Source: Oscillospiraceae bacterium (GTDB lineage: Bacteria; Bacillota; Clostridia; Oscillospirales; Oscillospiraceae). From it: a stretch of 43,781 bases of DNA. Positions 34,857-43,745 of this stretch are shown here, piece by piece. The notes under the pieces were generated by a model that had not been told where the DNA came from, did no database searches, and saw only the letters and a program-made list of their open reading frames with translations. Within the stretch, counting starts at the first letter, position 1. Every line of letters starts with the position of its first letter. Position numbers and translations under genes: made by a program. The stretch covers positions 1 to 43,781 of the forward strand of contig JAFYVL010000084.1 in the NCBI GenBank assembly GCA_017549125.1, written 5' to 3'.

Positions 34857-35120
34857 ATGGCTATTCACTATTGTGAAGAAACCCGGCAATTCTATTTGCA
34901 TACCCATAACACCAGTTATGTGATGGAATTATATGAGGGGCTTTTGGCGCATAGTTATTGGGGGCGATCCGTAGACAGCATCCCGGTTTTGGATCCCGAC
35001 ACCTTCTACACCGACAGCAAGGGTAACACCTTCCAAGGCAAGACTTTGATGCATTTGGGGATTCCTGTGGACACCCGTGCAGATTTTAAAGAAGCCTTGA
35101 TGGTATTTGAAAAACAATAA
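34857..35120 (+). pseudogene. GH36 alpha-galactosidase with large internal deletion
   Basis: 87 residues from ATG 34857 (AGGAGG seven bases upstream). The first half (IHYCEETRQFYLHTHNTSYV and LLAHSYWGR) matches the N-terminal beta-sandwich start of GH36 alpha-galactosidases. The second half (FYTDSKGNTFQGKTLMHLGI, then RADFKEALMVFEKQ) matches their extreme C-terminus. About 600 residues including the whole catalytic barrel are missing, but the frame is intact across the junction near base 34975. It is a clean in-frame deletion scar and is not expected to be catalytic. Confidence 0.75.
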
Positions 35121-35127
35121 CTTCTAA

Positions 35128-35477
35128 CAGAGGTCGATAAAGCCGTCAAGACAAGCAACTCGACCCCGAAGTGTATGTGGATACTCGAGAGGGGAGCGAT
35201 GGGAGCGCCGCCAGTGGCGGAAAAAGCGACCTGAGCGAGTGGCAGCGGTCGGTGAGCGACGCTGGCGTTTGCGCCAAGGAGAACACCGGGCACCGCAACA
35301 GGATCGAGTTGTGAAGTAAGTCAAACCACCTTGCGTAGCAAGCTTTTTAGGAGAACGGATTGCCACACCAGTCTGCGGACTGGTACGCAATGACGCATCG
35401 AAATACTTGCGGTGCAAAACGAACCGCCAATCATCAAACGCTGTGTTTTGACGATTGGCGGCTTTTTCGACACTCTG
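35128..35477. mobile_element. 350-bp MITE-like element with imperfect terminal inverted repeats
   Basis: The left end (35128-35150) and the reverse complement of the right end (35477-35454) agree over about 20 bases (CAGAG, GTCGA, AAAGCCG) with one indel and a few mismatches. The interior is GC-rich and full of small hairpins, for example CCGCCA/GGCGG and ACCAGTC/GACTGGT at 35367-35384. No credible protein. It resembles dispersed intergenic repeats of gut Oscillospirales. No clear target duplication. A plus-strand terminator-like hairpin (35424-35461 plus five Ts) forms its right end. Confidence 0.55.
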
Positions 35478-35519
35478 AAAAAATCTCCAATCGCCATGAA
35501 AGACGATTGGAGATTTTTT
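35478..35519 (-). terminator. Terminator of the giant surface-protein operon
   Basis: A 16-bp perfect stem (35478-35493 with 35504-35519), with A-run and T-run flanks, lies eight bases after the stop of the minus-strand gene. It can also work on the plus strand. Confidence 0.88.
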
Positions 35520-35527
35520 ATTGCATA

Positions 35528-38500
35528 TTATGCTGCGTAATTCTTGATCTTATCAATATTCCAATTCAGTTCATAGCCGGACAGCATAGCCTGGACAGCC
35601 AGGATCTGCTGGGCGGTATAATCTCCGATATTGGCATTGACAGATTCTACCAGATCCTTCAAGGTCATGGTATACTCCGCACTTTCAATGACCGTGCCAT
35701 CGTTCAGAACCAGAACTACCTGTGCGATCAGGTTGGTGTCACCATAGCCCATCACATCATAGTTCTTCACACGCAGGGTCAGTTCCTTATTGGAAACAAA
35801 GCCGCTCCGGGTTCTGGAAACGGTGTTGCCGCCCTCCAGACGCAGACGGTAGCCGTAGGAAGCCACCTGGCTTTCGATGGCATCACTGCCTACGAACAGA
35901 GCCTTATAACCAACGCCGGTGACATTGGGTGCCAGGCTAGTCTTGGTAATGCCCATGTAGAAGCGGTTGAAGGTGTAGCCGCCGTCAGCAGTTTCCACAG
36001 CCATGTAACGACGGATAGCGCCGGTCAGTTCGGTCTTGAACTCCTTAACAGGAATCATGCCACAGTTCATGATGCCGCCGGTTGCGCCATAGGCATCGGT
36101 AGTGGTGTCCATACCGTAAACCAGGTATTCGCCAGCTTGAATGTTGCCGCTCAAGCTGCAACCATTCATGTCAATATACAGATCCTTGTTCAGAGTAATC
36201 TGCACATTGGTCAAGCTGCTATACAGCTTCACATACTGACCTTCGCCGCAATTTTCAACAGCCTGTGCCAGCGTCTCATAGTAGGTAATATCCGTACCGT
36301 TGACCACTGCTGCGTTCATAACATAGATGTTATCAGCAGCGGAGGTATTGCCCATATAGCTCTTCATGGTGCTGTCCTGGGCGGTCAGCTTGCTAAAGCT
36401 TGCATCATAGGCAGCCTGTCCCACAAAGTAGATGGCAGTATTCTCATTGGAGAAGGGATCGGGAGAACCGGCATAGCGGCTGTGAGCATAGACACCACGA
36501 TCCACATTGGAGCTGCAGGCCAGGTTCACGCCCTCATAGATGTACACATTGATATTGCCTTCCACATGGCGGTCGGTCGCAAAGCCGGAACCGCTGGTGT
36601 TGTTATAGCAGCCACCGTATACACGGCGCAGGATGGTGCCGCCCTTCAGATAGATGTTTACATTGCCGTTTAAGTTGGCATGGGCCCATTCGTGACCGCC
36701 AAATACCTGATCCATGGTACCGCCGTTGATGGTAATGGTAATCTGGCTGCTCTTGGCACCGGGGCCGTAAATGTTGCCGCCGTAGATACCCATATAAGTA
36801 CCGCCGTTGACGGTCACATTGGCATCATTCACATCGCACCAGTCGGCGCTACGCTTGCCGCTGCCGCCGCCCATGACCTTCAATGCCTTGGCGTTGTCCT
36901 GAACGGTCACATTGGTCTTTTCCACCCAACCTCTGCGGGAGCCGCCATAAATGGTATTGGGAATGTCGTGGTTGTTGACATTGATACCTGCATTCACGTT
37001 ACCACCTACGACCAGCTTTGCTTCACCGGTCACAGTGGTGTTATTACCTGCGCCGCCACCGTTACCGCCGTAGATGCTATCCCATGTGCCGGACAGCACG
37101 GTCAGGTCAGTAGATGCAACGCTGCCGGTGCTGACACCGCCGAAAATCAGTGCCATGCCCTTAACTGTAACATCGGAATCGATCTTAGTGGTATAGCCGT
37201 TACAGAAAATTTCTGCATTGTCTGCAACCTTCAGGGTCATACCCTTAAAAGTAACAGCGCTGTTGATATTCACTATGCTCAGATTGGACAGATCCAGGGT
37301 GCCACCGGTGATGGTCACAGCCTTGTCATTTTCATACCATGCAAAATCTGCATCTGCAGTCCATGTACCTACAATGTGGATGGTGCCGCCCTTGGCAACA
37401 CGGATCATAGCCGCGGTCAGAGATGCCACAGGATCAGCCTCCGTACCGGCTGCAGTGTCATCGCCGTTGAGGCTCACATATACATCCTGCTTCAGATTTG
37501 CCCAGTTCATGGGATCTACCTGCTCAGCAGCCAGGGTAATACCGCCATAGACACTCAGAGCGCCCATATCGCACCAGAAGTTACCGTCGTAGCTGTGCTC
37601 GTACATAGAGGTGACCACGACCGTATGCTTACCGGCAGTCAGATACTGGGTCCACATGGGATTGTTGTTGACAATATAGCCGGAATTATCACAGACATAC
37701 TTCTGATACTTGATGCCGTCCACGATCAGCAGCAAATGACCCTCGTCTGCATCGGCAACGGTCTTGGTAATCAGGTGGGTCTGCAGATCATAGTAGCCGT
37801 CTACGGGAACTTCCACGGTGTATGCCACATAGGGCACACCGGACAGCTCATAGATGGGCAGGTTGGCGCCGTCAAAGGTGTAGACCTCTACGCCGCCCAG
37901 GTAAGTAGAACGGTAGGCATAGCCTGCGGCCTCGGTATTTTCCAGGGTGTTCACAGTCCACTTATTCACAAACTGAGACTGACCGGGCAGCAGATGGTTC
38001 ACGGAGCTGACAATGCCGGTAGCCTGACTGGGGCCGTAAATATCCATATAGTCATGATCCATCCAGCTGACCATAGCCGCATTGTCTGCGGTGCAGGAGA
38101 TCATGCGGATCACATTGCGGCCCTTGACCAGCTCCACATTCAAGGTTGCCTTGCCCACCATATTATTAGATGCGGAGTAATCTGCGCCAGCATCTCTGGG
38201 AGCAAAGGGTACGGTAGTAAAGGTCTGGTCATTGATGCTTGCGGTGATGGCATAATCACCCACCGTATAATTGGAGGTGGTTGCAATATTGTACACATAT
38301 TCAATGGTATAAGTACCAGCCTGCTCCACTTCCACGGTATAGGTAACCATGGGGTGACCCACAGCATTGCCAAAGCCCTTATGGGCCTGCAGCTGCTCCA
38401 GGGTCATCATCTTGGAGGCATCCTTTGTCATATTGCCAACCACAGAGCCGGAAACCTTGTAACGGTTGAGAACACCGTGGGTCTCTGCCTGCAGGGTGGC

Positions 38501-38983
38501 CTTATAGGTGGCCGCACCAATGTTCACAGAAATATTCTCTGTGTCCTCTAGGTCACTGCCATCGGTAAAGCAGAGAATATAACGGACGCTGTAATTGAGC
38601 GTGCTGTTGCCTGCCACATCAGCAATAGACAAGCTGCAGAGCTTCGTTCCTTTTGCCATAGAGACACCGGAAGCGGTGGGAACAGCCAGAATGGTAGTCT
38701 TGCCATTTTTGGCTGTCTTTGCTTCTACATTTACATTTTCCATGTCAGAGGATACCGTGACCTTCTTGCTGGCTTCGGGAGTCAGCACCAACTGCACATA
38801 GTCCACTGTCTTGCCCTCCGGCAGGTTGGTCAGGGTCACATCCACAGTGGCTACGCCGTCGCTTAGAGATACAAATTCCAAATCCACACAGCCTTCTGTG
38901 GCTGCGCCTGCGGAAAAACCAAAGAAAGCCATCAGCACTGCCAGACAAATGGCAGCGGTAATAATCTTATTTTTCATTTTCAT
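35528..38983 (-). CDS. Secreted beta-helix surface protein with CBM-like modules
   Basis: 1151 residues; ATG 38983, nine bases after AGGAGG. Signal peptide (1-27). A cohesin/Ig-like beta-sandwich (about 30-155) and two CBM-like modules (about 160-325 and 330-500) come next. A parallel beta-helix region (about 505-880) has YVSLNGDDTAAGTEADPVAS and repeated NGGTxxxIYGG/VFGG rungs. The C-terminal domain (about 980-1130) has YMAVETADGGYTFNRFYMGI, a type recurrent in gut clostridial secreted proteins but uncharacterised. No anchor or LPxTG. It could be a polysaccharide lyase or a binding scaffold; no catalytic residues are evident. The CBM-like pair closely resembles that of the CE2 protein made from the same operon, 22 bases upstream. 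Confidence 0.75.
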   Translation of the reverse strand: MKMKNKIITAAICLAVLMAFFGFSAGAATEGCVDLEFVSLSDGVATVDVTLTNLPEGKTVDYVQLVLTPEASKKVTVSSDMENVNVEAKTAKNGKTTILAVPTASGVSMAKGTKLCSLSIADVAGNSTLNYSVRYILCFTDGSDLEDTENISVNIGAATYKATLQAETHGVLNRYKVSGSVVGNMTKDASKMMTLEQLQAHKGFGNAVGHPMVTYTVEVEQAGTYTIEYVYNIATTSNYTVGDYAITASINDQTFTTVPFAPRDAGADYSASNNMVGKATLNVELVKGRNVIRMISCTADNAAMVSWMDHDYMDIYGPSQATGIVSSVNHLLPGQSQFVNKWTVNTLENTEAAGYAYRSTYLGGVEVYTFDGANLPIYELSGVPYVAYTVEVPVDGYYDLQTHLITKTVADADEGHLLLIVDGIKYQKYVCDNSGYIVNNNPMWTQYLTAGKHTVVVTSMYEHSYDGNFWCDMGALSVYGGITLAAEQVDPMNWANLKQDVYVSLNGDDTAAGTEADPVASLTAAMIRVAKGGTIHIVGTWTADADFAWYENDKAVTITGGTLDLSNLSIVNINSAVTFKGMTLKVADNAEIFCNGYTTKIDSDVTVKGMALIFGGVSTGSVASTDLTVLSGTWDSIYGGNGGGAGNNTTVTGEAKLVVGGNVNAGINVNNHDIPNTIYGGSRRGWVEKTNVTVQDNAKALKVMGGGSGKRSADWCDVNDANVTVNGGTYMGIYGGNIYGPGAKSSQITITINGGTMDQVFGGHEWAHANLNGNVNIYLKGGTILRRVYGGCYNNTSGSGFATDRHVEGNINVYIYEGVNLACSSNVDRGVYAHSRYAGSPDPFSNENTAIYFVGQAAYDASFSKLTAQDSTMKSYMGNTSAADNIYVMNAAVVNGTDITYYETLAQAVENCGEGQYVKLYSSLTNVQITLNKDLYIDMNGCSLSGNIQAGEYLVYGMDTTTDAYGATGGIMNCGMIPVKEFKTELTGAIRRYMAVETADGGYTFNRFYMGITKTSLAPNVTGVGYKALFVGSDAIESQVASYGYRLRLEGGNTVSRTRSGFVSNKELTLRVKNYDVMGYGDTNLIAQVVLVLNDGTVIESAEYTMTLKDLVESVNANIGDYTAQQILAVQAMLSGYELNWNIDKIKNYAA

Positions 38984-39005
38984 GGTTATTTACCTCCTGC
39001 CTTTC

Positions 39006-42000
39006 TTAGTTCCAACCCATAAGGGTTGCAATTTCTGCGGCCAGAGTTTCGCCGATAGCCTGCTGACCAGCCACACTGGGGTGACTCCACAGGCCATCCT
39101 GATAAGTGGGAAGCTGCACATAGCTTACCTGCATAGCAGCATCCTTACCCTGGTTATAAGCATTGATTGCGGAAATGATCCATTCTTGCTTGCTGTCGCC
39201 ATCCATATTGGATGTGGTGCCCATAGCACCATATGCCCAAATGATTTTTGCATTGGGATTTGCAGCACGAACCTGATTGATCATCACTGCCACATCGGTC
39301 ATATACTGCTCAGCCGTAACAACAAGGTTTCCATTATTATCCTTCAAAGTGGCATCGTTGGTGCCCAGGTTAATGACTACCACATCTGGCTGCCACTGAC
39401 TATGATCGTAGTCGCCCAGTTCGATCAGCATGGACTGTTCATCATAAATGCGAGTAATGGACTTATTCTCTACATCTGCGCTTGCAGAACTGGAGAAATA
39501 CCAGCCACCGCTTGCGATGCTGTAATAATCAGCATCCAGCGCATCTGCTGTTACATTGGCATAGGAGTAGTAGGAATAGGTTTTATCTGTGTAAACACCG
39601 TCAGTAACGATACCCAAAGGATCGTGGCTCTTGGTCACTACGCCGAAGCCAGCGGTGATGGAGTCGCCCACAAACTGGATCTTGCGGGTCTTAGCCTGTG
39701 TCTGCTGCAGGCTGCCGGTATAGCTGACACTGTAAATATACAGGCCGCCATTCTTAGAGTCCACACTCTTGGATACCGCAATAGTATGCTCGCCTGCTTC
39801 CAAAGAGGATGCAATCTTCAGAGTCTGCTGCGTGTAGAAGGTATCCAGGTCGAAATACACACCCTCACCGCCGTCGATCTGCACGAACAGACCGGGCTCA
39901 TTCTTATCGTTGATGCCTGCGCTATGCATAACGGTCATATACACATCACCGGAGAAATTACCGGTCATGGTAAAACTGGAAGCAGAAGGTTCCAGGTACA
40001 GCGCACTACCCACCTTGGTGGGTCTGCCAACAGGATTGGTGTAGGCAAGCAGTGCATCTGCACCCACAGAAGCATTCTGGTAAGCAATACCATCAGCAAA
40101 AATTGCCTGCTTGATATTTGCCAGCAATGCGCTCTGATCCTCACCTGCCAAATGCTTTTCATTGACGATCTTCAGATCACGAATATCAATAACGCCATCG
40201 CTGTTCTGATCCAGCTCATTGATCACGGTTACGGTATAATATGTGCCGCTGGCATAAGCGACCACAGCACCGTTAGGAACTGCATCGGTATCTGCCAGTA
40301 CATCGCCCTGGCTGTCAGTGACGGTAACATCGCCATGGAAATTGCTCTTGAGCATCAGCACATTTACATTGCCGCCAATGGTAACACCACCGTTTTCAAT
40401 GGTATATACAGAGCCTTCCACCAAGCCCTCGGGAACCTGCATCAGAGTAATGGGGTCGATCTGGGTCTGTGCCAGCTTTACGTCCTCACCATACACGGTC
40501 AAAGCTGCAATGTCGCACCAGGTAGCACCGGATTCGCAAATCGCAGAAATCAAAATGGTATGGATACCCTGGGTCAGATAAGTGGTCAGATTCTGCTTAT
40601 TCTTCTTGAAGCCCTCAGCAACCTCCGCTACAGGCATCTTATACTTCACACCATCGATCACCATAATGATGTAACCGGAAGCTTGAGCACCGGTGTTCAT
40701 GGTGGTGTGCATATCATAGTAGCCATCTGCAGGAATATCCAGGGTATAGCTGACCCATGCCAGTTCCTTGATCGTGGTGTAGTCCAGCATATCGTAGGTC
40801 ATGGTGATCTTCTCAATGCCGCCCAGGTAGCTCTTTGCCCAATCGTAGGTGCTGCCGGAATTGACGTTGGTATAGCCGTTATAGTAGGCAGCCTCACCGG
40901 ACTGGAAGTAGTTAACCGTCTGGGTCACAGGGGTCACCTTCTGATCGCCATCGATCTCAATATAGTCCTGGTTCAGCCAGCTGACAGAGGCATTGTTATC
41001 CGCATTCACAGAGATCATGCGGATCACATTGTAGCCCTTTTCCAGCTGCACGGTGATCTCGCTCTGTGCCCAGCCATTGGACTCAGACTCATAGGGGGCA
41101 TAAGCCATCTGATAGAAATTCTTGTCATTGACAGATGCGGTCATGTAATAATCCGCCATGTCATAACCGGAGTTCATTGCCACTCGGTACACGCTGCGCA
41201 GCGTATAGCTGCCTGCCTCGGGGGCATCCACCATGTAGGAGACATAAGCAATGCCGGACTTGTCTACCAGGCCCTTCTCCTGCATATCCGCAAAGGTCTG
41301 CATATGGGTAGGATCGTAATTGATACCACCCACCACTGTGCCGCTCTTACCGGCTTCATTGCTGGAGGTATAACGGCCGATCACACCGTTTTCTGCTTCC
41401 AGGCGCACCGGTCTTTTTACCTCAGATGCCTTATCCACGGTAACCACCTGCAGATCGGTATCTACAAAGATACAGTCCACATTGACCCAGTCGCTGCCGC
41501 TCTTGCGCTGGTCAGCGGTCATGGGGATAAAGGTGATCTCGTTGATGCCTTCCTGCAGGGTCAGCTCCGTATTATAGGTATCGTAGGTCCAGTTATACTG
41601 GGCATTCTTATCAAAGAAGCTCTGGGCGCCAAAGGCACCGTTTACCATGAATACAGAATAGGGATCTTCTTTCCAAGTCTTGCTGGTGCTGTCCCAGATG
41701 CCGGGGTTATTCAGGCGATAACGAGCCTTAAAGGTGTATGTACCGGCTGCAGGCGCATCTACATAAATGGTGACACCGGAAACCGAATCCTTATCTACCG
41801 TACCGGCCTTGATCTGAGCCAGCGAAGGATTGAAGATGGTGTTGCCGCCACCGATGACCTTGCCTGCCGCATTGCGGTAATCACGCTTGGCATCGTTATT
41901 GTTTTCCGTATTATTATAGGTATGCCACAGGGCATAGCCTTCGTTCTTATACTCCGCCTCGGCGTACCACCAATCCATCTTGGGATTGGACTGGATCACA

Positions 42001-43178
42001 GCCTTTTGCAAGCCGCCGTGCAGGTACAGCTCGTTGTAGTTGAACCAGGATATATTATTACCGCAGGTATCAGCAGATGTGCGCTTGGCAGGCGCAGTAA
42101 ATGTCAGCACATGGTTACCCTCTGCCAGGTATACAGACATATTTACCTTACCGCCGGAGCCGGCTGCATTATCTACATGATTAAACTCAAAGGCATAGGG
42201 TTTGCCGTCCACTAACAATCCCAAAGCCCGGGTATTGGACTTACCGTCTGCGCTGTCGTACTCTGCTGTGATGTCATAATAGCCATCTTCCGGAGCGTTG
42301 ACCGTATAGGTAAAGCTTCTGAGCTTTTCCACATTGGAGGTGCTCATATTGGAAACAGGAATGGTATTGTCACCCCAGCCACCGTCACCGACAGAGCCAC
42401 CGGCATTGATGGTGGTATAACCATATACATAGGGTGCATCACCGGCACGCAGAACGGTTTCCTGCGCCTTGACCGGCTCTACAGCATACTGACCGGAAAT
42501 CTTCAGATAGTCCACATTGCCCCAAGCGCAGGTAGCGCTCGTCTGGGTCTTTGACTCATCTGTCCAGTTGGCAGGACCGTCCTGCTCAAAGGTTATGGGC
42601 TGAACATAAATTACATTCAGACCCTTTTGCAGAGTAACCGCAACCTCTTCTGTTTTACAGTAACTTCTTCTGCTTGCCACAGTGTTGCCGCCAATGTAGT
42701 TGGCTTTATAAGCAACGGTCGCATCAGGATCCGTCATCTTTTGGGAAGGGTTGACTGCAAATGCAGTATAGTAGTTTTCGCCACCGTTTGCTGCAACCTC
42801 CAAATAATTCTTTGTGCCGTAGAATGTACCGGCAGAAGACAGATAATAGGTGCCCGTCTGTTCTGCTCTGACATAAAATGCCACAAAGGTACTGTTGGAT
42901 TTGTCGATGAAACCGTTGACCAAGTCCTTATCGGAATTGGGATCATCGAACCAGCCAAAGTATCCGCCAGAGGCGCCGGCCGCCATCAAACCGCCGGATG
43001 CACTGGTGTTAGCCTCCGTTTTGGAATACCTGTTCCAAACAGCATATTCCGTGTTCTCTGCCTCAATGGTTACATACTGCTTGTTTTCTGCAGCCTGGGT
43101 CGTAATCCCCAGAACCGGAACGCAGGACAGCAGCAAACACAGGCAAAGGCTCATTGCTAGAATTCGCTTAAAATTCAT
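39006..43178 (-). CDS. Multimodular secreted CE2-type carbohydrate esterase with dockerin-like loop
   Basis: 1390 residues from ATG 43178 (AGGAGG seven bases upstream; the upstream in-frame ATG at 43199 lacks a site). Signal peptide about 1-30. Five CBM-like modules follow (about 35-235, 240-400, 405-590, 590-745, 745-910), three opening with EAEN/EAEY. A dockerin-like calcium loop DQNSDGVIDIRD lies near 1000. A CE2-style jelly roll (about 1060-1160) precedes the SGNH catalytic domain: Ser1173 in GDSITAG, LGTND, and His1366 in DGLWSHPS. CE2 enzymes remove acetyl groups from plant polysaccharides such as acetyl-xylan or acetyl-mannan. Promoter P4 carries the regulon box. Confidence 0.85.
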   Translation of the reverse strand: MNFKRILAMSLCLCLLLSCVPVLGITTQAAENKQYVTIEAENTEYAVWNRYSKTEANTSASGGLMAAGASGGYFGWFDDPNSDKDLVNGFIDKSNSTFVAFYVRAEQTGTYYLSSAGTFYGTKNYLEVAANGGENYYTAFAVNPSQKMTDPDATVAYKANYIGGNTVASRRSYCKTEEVAVTLQKGLNVIYVQPITFEQDGPANWTDESKTQTSATCAWGNVDYLKISGQYAVEPVKAQETVLRAGDAPYVYGYTTINAGGSVGDGGWGDNTIPVSNMSTSNVEKLRSFTYTVNAPEDGYYDITAEYDSADGKSNTRALGLLVDGKPYAFEFNHVDNAAGSGGKVNMSVYLAEGNHVLTFTAPAKRTSADTCGNNISWFNYNELYLHGGLQKAVIQSNPKMDWWYAEAEYKNEGYALWHTYNNTENNNDAKRDYRNAAGKVIGGGNTIFNPSLAQIKAGTVDKDSVSGVTIYVDAPAAGTYTFKARYRLNNPGIWDSTSKTWKEDPYSVFMVNGAFGAQSFFDKNAQYNWTYDTYNTELTLQEGINEITFIPMTADQRKSGSDWVNVDCIFVDTDLQVVTVDKASEVKRPVRLEAENGVIGRYTSSNEAGKSGTVVGGINYDPTHMQTFADMQEKGLVDKSGIAYVSYMVDAPEAGSYTLRSVYRVAMNSGYDMADYYMTASVNDKNFYQMAYAPYESESNGWAQSEITVQLEKGYNVIRMISVNADNNASVSWLNQDYIEIDGDQKVTPVTQTVNYFQSGEAAYYNGYTNVNSGSTYDWAKSYLGGIEKITMTYDMLDYTTIKELAWVSYTLDIPADGYYDMHTTMNTGAQASGYIIMVIDGVKYKMPVAEVAEGFKKNKQNLTTYLTQGIHTILISAICESGATWCDIAALTVYGEDVKLAQTQIDPITLMQVPEGLVEGSVYTIENGGVTIGGNVNVLMLKSNFHGDVTVTDSQGDVLADTDAVPNGAVVAYASGTYYTVTVINELDQNSDGVIDIRDLKIVNEKHLAGEDQSALLANIKQAIFADGIAYQNASVGADALLAYTNPVGRPTKVGSALYLEPSASSFTMTGNFSGDVYMTVMHSAGINDKNEPGLFVQIDGGEGVYFDLDTFYTQQTLKIASSLEAGEHTIAVSKSVDSKNGGLYIYSVSYTGSLQQTQAKTRKIQFVGDSITAGFGVVTKSHDPLGIVTDGVYTDKTYSYYSYANVTADALDADYYSIASGGWYFSSSASADVENKSITRIYDEQSMLIELGDYDHSQWQPDVVVINLGTNDATLKDNNGNLVVTAEQYMTDVAVMINQVRAANPNAKIIWAYGAMGTTSNMDGDSKQEWIISAINAYNQGKDAAMQVSYVQLPTYQDGLWSHPSVAGQQAIGETLAAEIATLMGWN

Positions 43179-43298
43179 TGCATTTCCTCCTTTGATCATT
43201 CAGCGGCATATTTGCCGCAAAAGATTACAAACCACAGATGGAAGGTTTTTTGTGAAATCTTACAAAAACCAACAGGCACCTATAATCCGTTTAATTGT

Positions 43299-43361
43299 AT
43301 TCTACAAAGAAAGCAACACCTAAACAACGGAATATCCAATTAAAAAACTGTCAATTACAAT
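43299..43361 (-). promoter_or_regulatory. Promoter P4 of the CE2/surface operon with 34-bp operator box
   Basis: Minus strand: the box 43361-43328 abuts -35 TTGTTT (43327-43322), a 17-bp spacer and -10 TAGAAT (43304-43299). It leaves a leader of about 115 bases before the CE2 start. Half-sites ATTG are at box positions 1 and 22. Confidence 0.75.
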
Positions 43362-43470
43362 TTCGCAGATACATAAATCCAGTTTTTAAAAGCAATTAGT
43401 AGCCATTTACAACTTAAAACTGTCAAAAACAAGTGCTTTTCCTCTACCCCTTCATCCCCTATTTAAATTT

Positions 43471-43591
43471 CGTCGCCTTGCCAACCACCGGGGCGACGGA
43501 AATGGGTAGAAATGGTTGCAAACAGATGCAAATGGCATCAAATATCCCATGGTTTCCAAAATTGATGGAAATCATGGGGTTTCCTTTTTTT
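43471..43591 (+). terminator. Plus-strand hairpins ending in a terminator, no gene upstream
   Basis: CGTCGCC/GGCGACG (43471-43477 with 43492-43498) is followed by a 13-bp stem (43546-43558 with 43566-43578, one G-U pair) and a seven-T run (43585-43591). The 460 bases between the CE2 start and the SASP leader hold no supported protein. The terminator could end a small RNA or read-through from the divergent side. Confidence 0.5.
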
Positions 43592-43596
43592 GCAAG

Positions 43597-43623
43597 ATTT
43601 ACCGAAAAGAAACAATCATATTC
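43597..43623 (+). promoter_or_regulatory. Possible sigma-G promoter of the SASP gene
   Basis: CATATTC (43617-43623) matches six of seven bases of the sigma-G -10 pattern CATnnTA. The -35 region is weak (GATTT near 43597). SASP genes are sigma-G dependent in other spore formers, and the expected start would sit just before the folded leader. Confidence 0.3.
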
Positions 43624-43645
43624 TGCAACTGTGGGGTAAAAATAC

Positions 43646-43729
43646 TCTTGCGGAAAGAAAAATGCTTTCTTCGGAAAGTGTTGGACTTTCCAAAGAAAGC
43701 GAAGTTCACTTATAAAAGTGAGCGCAAGA
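43646..43729 (+). ncRNA. Second copy of the folded SASP leader
   Basis: Identical to 6-89: the same three stems. It is part of the terminal repeat and is probably the same locus if the contig is circular. Confidence 0.6.
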
Positions 43730-43745
43730 AAAGGAGAGATTGATT

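Noticed and set aside
35124-35417. Minus-strand frame of 97 codons in the MITE-like element
   Set aside because: Arg/Ser/Pro-rich translation of a hairpin-rich repeat, no ribosome site, better explained as non-coding.
43433-43743. Plus-strand frames before and across the SASP leader
   Set aside because: They run through hairpins and a terminator, lack ribosome sites, and disagree with the SASP reading frame.
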